A stretch of DNA of 11,283 nucleotides, taken from NCBI GenBank assembly GCA_003511845.1, contig DOIV01000217.1, positions 11,281 through 22,563 of the forward strand, given 5' to 3'. Source of the stretch: Flavobacteriaceae bacterium (lineage in GTDB: Bacteria; Bacteroidota; Bacteroidia; Flavobacteriales; Flavobacteriaceae). The notes beneath the pieces are model-generated. The model saw only the letters and a program-made list of their open reading frames with translations, did no database searches and was not told the DNA's origin. Shown here one piece after another: positions 7,339 to 11,283 of this stretch. A program made the position numbers and the translations under genes. The first letter of the stretch is position 1. Every line of letters starts with the position of its first letter.

Positions 7339-7432
7339 CTTTGAACTCGAAAAAAATAATTTTATTTATTTTAAACAAAACAACATCTTCATTTGATATA
7401 AAATATTTATTTTGTAGTATTAAAACACAAGT

Positions 7433-8677
7433 ATGCAGAAAATTGGTTTGTTTTTATTATTTATTTTATGTTTTCAACTAAGTAATGCTCAATATACTGA
7501 GCTTATCAATTCTAAAAGACCAGGGTTTTCTGACAGCCCATATAGTGTTGGTACAGGTGTTTATCAAGTAGAAGCAGGTTTGTTTTATAAAAATATTGGT
7601 AATTACTTATACTACGATCAAAAAACGAAGGAAAGTATTCGTTATAAAGCCAATTCAATCGGTACTGACATTACATTAAGAACAAGTCATTTTTTTGAGA
7701 GATTAGAATTAGACTTAGATATAGCTTTTGTTAGCGAAAGCAGGGATTATCTAGAACCCACAGTACATCAAGAATCCGTATTAGGTTTAAGTAAACTAAC
7801 TTTTGGTGCAAAGTACATGGTATATTCGCCAAAGTATACAGATAAAACAAAAGAAATACGGAGTTGGAAAAAAAGAAACAGTTATGATTGGAAAAGATTG
7901 ATTCCGACTGTGGGTGTTTATGCAGGTATAAACACTAACTTTTTAAGTAAATTGCATAAGAATCCAGATGGGATAAGCCCAAGGGTAGCTATTTACACTC
8001 AAAATGATATCACAAATAGATTTATACTATTGACTAATTTCATTTCTGATAAATTATTTACAGATGAAGCAGAAAATTCATTTATTATTACCGCAACCTA
8101 TACTTTAACCGAAAAAATAGCTATTTTTGGAGAATCGCAAGGATTCTTAAGAAAGAACGTACCTAATGATTTTCAATATGGAGCTGGAGGTGCATATTTA
8201 CTTCATAAGAATTTACAAGTAGATGCTTCTCTTCGATTTATTAACGATGAAAGAGGCGATCATACCTTTTTAGCTGGAGCTGGTCTTTCATGGCGTTTAG
8301 ACAGGCATAAAGACAAGTTTAATATGGTAGATTCTGAAGGGAAAGCAACCAAACAGAAAAGAGAAGGTGGTAGTTTCTTTTCAAGATTATTTAATAGAAA
8401 AGATAAAAAACAACGTAAAGTTAAAAAGGTTAAAGCTAGAAAACAAAAAATAAAAAAGCTAAAACCTAAAATGACCAAAGCTCAAAAAAGATTAGAAAAA
8501 GAAGAGAGAAAGAAAGCTAAAGAAGATGCTAAAAATAATAAGTCTAGCAGATCTAATAAGCACAAAAACACTCCTAAAAAGAGTAAACAAAAAACTGAGC
8601 AAAAAAAGGAAAAACCAAAAGGGTATAATAAAAATTATGATCCTTTCAAAGATGATATAGATGATAGTGATGATTAA
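7433..8677 (+). CDS. Predicted outer-membrane beta-barrel protein (transporter-like) with lysine-rich C-terminal tail
   Basis: A 414-residue exported protein. Residues 1-19 (MQKIGLFLLFILCFQLSNA) form a clear signal peptide cut before Gln20. The mature start, INSKRPGFSDSPYSVGTGVYQVEAGL (25-50), resembles Bacteroidota proteins annotated as MetA-pathway-like or simply 'transporter' outer-membrane proteins. Alternating hydrophobic and polar residues ending in aromatic positions continue to GAGLSWRLD (282-290), which looks like the last barrel strand. About 124 residues follow that are not barrel: from about 306 to 400 they are dominated by Lys and Arg with few hydrophobics, and the chain ends in DPFKDDIDDSDD. 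The tail should face the periplasm, since barrel C-termini do. The cargo, if any, is unknown. It is the first rightward gene, and its end overlaps the next gene by 8 or 17 nt depending on that gene's start. Confidence 0.78.
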   Translation: MQKIGLFLLFILCFQLSNAQYTELINSKRPGFSDSPYSVGTGVYQVEAGLFYKNIGNYLYYDQKTKESIRYKANSIGTDITLRTSHFFERLELDLDIAFVSESRDYLEPTVHQESVLGLSKLTFGAKYMVYSPKYTDKTKEIRSWKKRNSYDWKRLIPTVGVYAGINTNFLSKLHKNPDGISPRVAIYTQNDITNRFILLTNFISDKLFTDEAENSFIITATYTLTEKIAIFGESQGFLRKNVPNDFQYGAGGAYLLHKNLQVDASLRFINDERGDHTFLAGAGLSWRLDRHKDKFNMVDSEGKATKQKREGGSFFSRLFNRKDKKQRKVKKVKARKQKIKKLKPKMTKAQKRLEKEERKKAKEDAKNNKSSRSNKHKNTPKKSKQKTEQKKEKPKGYNKNYDPFKDDIDDSDD

Positions 8678-9821
8678 GGAAGTCTTTTCTAAAAGTGAAT
8701 TAAAAAAATTTGTTACATTTCCTTTTAGTTTATATAAAGACAACCCATATTGGATACCACCTATTATTAATGATGAATTGGCAGGTTTTGACAAAACCAA
8801 AAATCCAGCTTTTGACAATGCAGAAGCTCGTTTTTTTCTTGCCTATAAAAACAATACCATTGTAGGTAGAGTTGCCGCAATCACTAACTTTACAGAAATC
8901 AATCAACAAGGTTTAAAAAAAATGCGATTTGGCTGGTTTGATGTTATTGATGACATTAATGTAAGCAAAGCTTTATTAGATAAGGTTACAGAAATTGGAA
9001 AGCAGCATCAACTTGAATATATTGAAGGCCCTGTCGGATTTTCAAATCTTGATAAAGTAGGTGTGTTAATTGAAGGATTTGATCAATTAGGAAATATGAT
9101 TACCTGGTACAATCATCCTTATTATAAAGAGCATTTAGAACAATTAGGTTACATAAAAGAGAAAGAATACATTGAGCATATTTTTCCTTTTAGCAATGTT
9201 AAACCTGAGCTTTTCTTCAAAGCCCAAACATTAATTAAAAAACGATATCAACTTAAAGCTCTTAATTTCACAACTACTAAAGAAATAATGCCTTATGTAG
9301 ATAAAATGTTCGATTTGTTTAATGAAAGTTATGCTAAACTCTCCACATTTGTTCCTATATCAGATACTCAAAAAACTTATTTTAAAAAGAAATACATTAG
9401 TTTCATCAATCCTGAATATATCCAATTTGTAACTGATAAAAATGATAATTTGGTTGCTTTTGCCATTGTTATGCCTTCCTTTTCTGAAGCGTTACAAAAA
9501 ATTAATGGTAAACTTTTTCCTTTGGGAATATTCAAACTATTAAAAGCTAGAAAACACAGTAAAGATGTCATATTTTACCTTATAGGAGTACATCCTGATT
9601 ATCAAAATAAAGGCGTACATGCAATAATTTTTAATGAATATTATAATACTTTTACTAAAAAAGGAATTGTAAACTGTATTAGAACTCCTGAGTTGGAAGA
9701 CAATATTGCTATTCATCAAATATGGAAACATTTTGACCCGAAAATTAATAAAAGGCGTAGAACCTACCGTAAAGAAATAATCCCCTCTGCCTTTGGCATC
9801 TCCACAAAAGGAGAGAATTAA
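8661..9821 (+). CDS. GNAT-like acyltransferase-family protein, two-domain
   Basis: A 386-residue soluble protein of a family common in Bacteroidota and usually annotated as N-acetyltransferase or hypothetical (sometimes mislabelled GTP cyclohydrolase). The N-terminal part has FPFSLYKDNPYWIPPI (20-35), FDKTKNPAFDNAEARFFLAY (43-62) and NNTIVGRVAAI (64-74), which resembles strands 2 to 4 of a GNAT fold. A middle region has EGPVGFSNLDKVGVLIEGF (122-140) and ITWYNHPYYKEHLEQLGY (147-164). The C-terminal part has FYLIGVHPDYQNKGVHAIIF (305-324), a GNAT motif A with the QxxG acetyl-CoA loop as Q315-N-K-G318, then RTPELEDNIAIHQIWKHF (341-358). The substrate is unknown. The given start ATG (8661) overlaps the upstream gene by 17 nt; a second ATG at 8670, giving MIKEVFSKSEL, overlaps it by 8 nt and is an equally good or better start. 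Both starts imply coupling to the barrel gene. Confidence 0.82.
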   Translation: MIVMIKEVFSKSELKKFVTFPFSLYKDNPYWIPPIINDELAGFDKTKNPAFDNAEARFFLAYKNNTIVGRVAAITNFTEINQQGLKKMRFGWFDVIDDINVSKALLDKVTEIGKQHQLEYIEGPVGFSNLDKVGVLIEGFDQLGNMITWYNHPYYKEHLEQLGYIKEKEYIEHIFPFSNVKPELFFKAQTLIKKRYQLKALNFTTTKEIMPYVDKMFDLFNESYAKLSTFVPISDTQKTYFKKKYISFINPEYIQFVTDKNDNLVAFAIVMPSFSEALQKINGKLFPLGIFKLLKARKHSKDVIFYLIGVHPDYQNKGVHAIIFNEYYNTFTKKGIVNCIRTPELEDNIAIHQIWKHFDPKINKRRRTYRKEIIPSAFGISTKGEN

Positions 9822-9859
9822 AAGTTGAACACCTTTGACTAAATCAACAAAACTAAAAT

Positions 9860-10567
9860 ATGCAACTTTTTTACAACGCTAAAATAACTGATAACAACAA
9901 ACAGTTTAACTTTGACAAAACTGAAAGTAGACATATCGTTAAAGTATTACGTAAAAAAACTGGAGATCAACTATTTATCACTAATGGTAAAGGTAAATTA
10001 TTCACTTCTGAAGTGAGTATTGCTAGTGATAAAAAGTGTATGGTCATTATTATCTCTGTTGAAGATAAACCAAAGCCATGGGATTATTATTTACACATTG
10101 CTATTGCACCAACAAAAAACATTGATAGGTTTGAATGGTTTTTAGAAAAAGCTACAGAGATTGGGATTGATGAAATCACACCAATACTCTGTGATCATTC
10201 TGAAAGAAAAATTATAAAAATGGATCGATTGAATCGAATCATTGAATCTGCTATGAAGCAATCGCTAAAGTTTCAACTACCAAAACTGAATACGCTTACA
10301 ACTTTTACGGACTTTATACAACAAAAAAACAATGGTGATTCATACATTGCTCATTGTGAAAAAACGGATAAACAACTACTGAAATCTATTTTAAAACCCA
10401 AACAGAATACAACACTATTAATTGGCCCAGAAGGCGATTTTTCAAATTCGGAAATTACAGCTGCTATTCAAAAAGGAGTTATCCCTGTTTCTTTAGGCGA
10501 TAGTAGATTACGTACTGAAACTGCTGGCTTAACAGCTACGCAAATAGTTTCATTTGTAAACCAATAA
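9860..10567 (+). CDS. rsmE: 16S rRNA (uracil(1498)-N(3))-methyltransferase RsmE
   Basis: A 235-residue SPOUT-class methyltransferase that uses SAM to methylate U1498 of 16S rRNA in the small-subunit decoding region. The N-terminal PUA-like domain (about 1-68) has the family features ESRHIVKVLRKKTGDQLFITNG (22-43, key residues His25, Arg31 and Gly35). The trefoil-knot domain follows with IAPTKNIDRFEWFLEKATEIGI (82-103), ITPILCDHSERK (106-117) and AMKQSLKFQLPKL (131-143). The SAM-binding knot is shown by LLIGPEGDFSNSEI (186-199) and SLGDSRLRTETAGL (211-224). Length matches the usual 230 to 250. It begins 38 nt after the GNAT-like gene, with no good promoter seen in between, so it is probably co-transcribed with it. 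A hairpin follows directly after its stop codon. Confidence 0.96.
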   Translation: MQLFYNAKITDNNKQFNFDKTESRHIVKVLRKKTGDQLFITNGKGKLFTSEVSIASDKKCMVIIISVEDKPKPWDYYLHIAIAPTKNIDRFEWFLEKATEIGIDEITPILCDHSERKIIKMDRLNRIIESAMKQSLKFQLPKLNTLTTFTDFIQQKNNGDSYIAHCEKTDKQLLKSILKPKQNTTLLIGPEGDFSNSEITAAIQKGVIPVSLGDSRLRTETAGLTATQIVSFVNQ

Positions 10568-10600
10568 AAAAGCACCACAATAATTTGTGATGCTTTAAAA
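10566..10600. terminator. Convergent (bidirectional) hairpin terminator between rsmE and the YceI gene
   Basis: Arms 10569-10580 and 10585-10596 pair over 12 positions around the 4-nt loop TAAT, with one mismatch at C10575/A10590. On the minus-strand transcript that position becomes a G-U wobble, so the stem is fully paired for the YceI message and is followed by six U residues (complement of 10566-10571). On the plus strand the stem has one C-A mismatch and is followed by UUUAAAAUUU. It therefore looks stronger for the YceI side but serves both convergent genes. The rsmE stop (10565-10567) touches the hairpin's base. Confidence 0.75.
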
Positions 10601-10623
10601 TTTAATTCTTGTAATATCAATTC

Positions 10624-11280
10624 TTAGCTTTTTGTAGCCTTTACATCAATTTGAAATTCAATGTTATCGCCAATCATCTTATCTTTTGCTAAATCAGTAA
10701 AAAATTTACCTGATTTAAATTTGATATCCCAATCCGTTCTATCAATTGTAAAAGGTTCACTTTTAAAGGTAACATTATTACCATCAACAGAAATTATTGC
10801 AGGAAATTCAATGTTCTTTTTAATGTTTTTTATGGTTAAATTTCCTTTTACAATAGTTTTCCCTTCTTTTTCTTCAACTCCTGTAATTGAAAAAGCACTA
10901 GAAGGATGATTTTCTACATCAAAAAAGTCTGGGCTAGCTAAATGCCCTACTAACTTTCCGTTGTATTCAGTATTTTCAATGTCTAGGTTTTTAATTGTTT
11001 TCATATCAATTACAAAATTACCCGCATTTAACTTTCCATCATCAAAAGCCAAATAGCCTTCAGAAATCTGAATGGTACCGTTATGAAACTCTCCAGGCTT
11101 AAAGCCTTTCCAAGCTAGTGTAGAACTATCTGCATCTGCTGTATAAGTAACAGCTTTTTCTTCAACTTTAGTCACTTCCTCAGCTTCTGTTGCCTCAGTT
11201 TTATTCTTGGCATCTTTACATGCTATAACTGATAATCCGATAAACAGAATTGTAGTGAATTTTAAAATTTGATTTTTCAT
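10624..11280 (-). CDS. YceI-family lipoprotein
   Basis: A 218-residue predicted lipoprotein. The signal peptide MKNQILKFTTILFIGLSVIA ends in a lipobox VIA-C with Cys21 as the lipid-modified residue. An acidic Glu/Ala/Thr/Lys linker (about 23-44) follows, and the YceI domain runs from about 45 to 216. Typical family sequences are STLAWKGFKPGEFHNGTIQI (53-72), IDMKTIKNLDIEN (91-103), LVGHLASPDFFDVENHPSSAF (110-130), KGNLTIKNIKKNIEFP (145-160) and IDRTDWDIKF (179-188). YceI proteins form a lipocalin-like barrel that can bind a polyprenoid lipid; the physiological role varies and is unknown here. The residues after Cys21 (KDAKNK) may matter for sorting, but I cannot tell whether it is surface-exposed. 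The start lies 3 nt from the window edge, so its promoter is outside. The gene converges on rsmE and shares the terminator hairpin. Confidence 0.93.
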   Translation of the reverse strand: MKNQILKFTTILFIGLSVIACKDAKNKTEATEAEEVTKVEEKAVTYTADADSSTLAWKGFKPGEFHNGTIQISEGYLAFDDGKLNAGNFVIDMKTIKNLDIENTEYNGKLVGHLASPDFFDVENHPSSAFSITGVEEKEGKTIVKGNLTIKNIKKNIEFPAIISVDGNNVTFKSEPFTIDRTDWDIKFKSGKFFTDLAKDKMIGDNIEFQIDVKATKS

Positions 11281-11283
11281 TTT

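Larger units (their letters stand above)
7129..7432. other. Divergent intergenic region between the leftward glycan operon and the rightward genes
   Basis: This 304-nt stretch separates two divergent transcription units. Short open frames cross it on both strands, but they lack family features, are full of low-complexity Ile/Leu/Phe/Asn/Lys codons and overlap each other, so I treat it as non-coding. It holds a good leftward promoter near 7168-7196, a second TATTTTTG copy on the minus strand at 7193-7200 without a well-spaced -33 box, and a rightward TATTTTTG at 7331-7338. I saw no riboswitch, RNA gene or strong dyad repeat. Confidence 0.7.

Noticed and set aside
7133..7481. Open frames crossing the divergent intergenic region on both strands, and a 27-nt longer start for the DUF4834 gene at 7155
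   Set aside because: They overlap each other, have low-complexity composition and no family signature. The longer DUF4834 form would begin almost at the predicted transcription start and adds residues before the natural hydrophobic start.
8452..8608. Two in-frame A AAA AAG slippery heptamers (8452-8458 and 8602-8608) in the lysine-rich tail, suggesting programmed -1 frameshifting
   Set aside because: Lysine-rich coding in AT-rich DNA produces these by chance. A slip at the first would reach a stop within a few codons (gct aaa acc taa), and I saw no stimulatory stem or upstream Shine-Dalgarno-like element.
8260..8818. Minus-strand open frames opposite the barrel tail and the start of the GNAT-like gene
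   Set aside because: They are rich in Phe/Leu/Ile/Ser because they are antisense to lysine-rich codons; no start context or family features support them.

Overview
The window is AT-rich DNA whose gene families, codon use and promoter style point to a member of the Flavobacteriia (Bacteroidota), probably Flavobacteriaceae. Supporting signs are a DUF4834 protein next to a large YfhO-type membrane protein, a Bacteroidota-type two-part acyltransferase-like protein, a -7 box of the form TAnnTTTG, and genes with little or no Shine-Dalgarno sequence. I saw no tRNA, rRNA, CRISPR array, insertion sequence, phage gene or pseudogene.

Left part (127-7128, all on the minus strand): a compact run of seven genes read right to left. 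They are a small DUF4834 membrane protein, a large YfhO-family polytopic membrane protein, a short SAM-dependent methyltransferase, two GT4-type glycosyltransferases, a WecB-like UDP-GlcNAc 2-epimerase and a small acidic protein of unknown function. Five of the six junctions overlap, by 4 to 23 nt, and the sixth has a 10-nt gap, so this looks like a single translationally coupled operon. The epimerase would make UDP-ManNAc or a related nucleotide sugar, the two glycosyltransferases would use such donors on the cytoplasmic side, the methyltransferase could cap or modify a product, and YfhO could act across the membrane. The end product is a cell-surface or lipid-linked glycan by inference; the acceptor cannot be read from the sequence.

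Middle (7129-7432): a roughly 300-nt divergent intergenic region. It has a good flavobacterial-type promoter for the leftward operon (TTTG, 17 nt, TATTTTTG) and a weaker candidate for the rightward genes.

Right part (7433-10567, plus strand): a predicted outer-membrane beta-barrel protein with an unusual lysine-rich C-terminal tail, a GNAT-like protein overlapping its end, and RsmE, the 16S rRNA m3U1498 methyltransferase. A YceI-family lipoprotein on the minus strand (10624-11280) converges on rsmE. Between the two lies a hairpin that probably terminates transcription from both sides.

Most of the window is ordinary flavobacterial chromosome. The points most worth a second look are the coupled glycan cassette with its TTG-started glycosyltransferase, the uncharacterised 76-residue protein coupled to the epimerase, the polybasic tail of the outer-membrane protein and the atypical SAM-binding motif of the small methyltransferase. 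I found no convincing evidence of a wholly new system.
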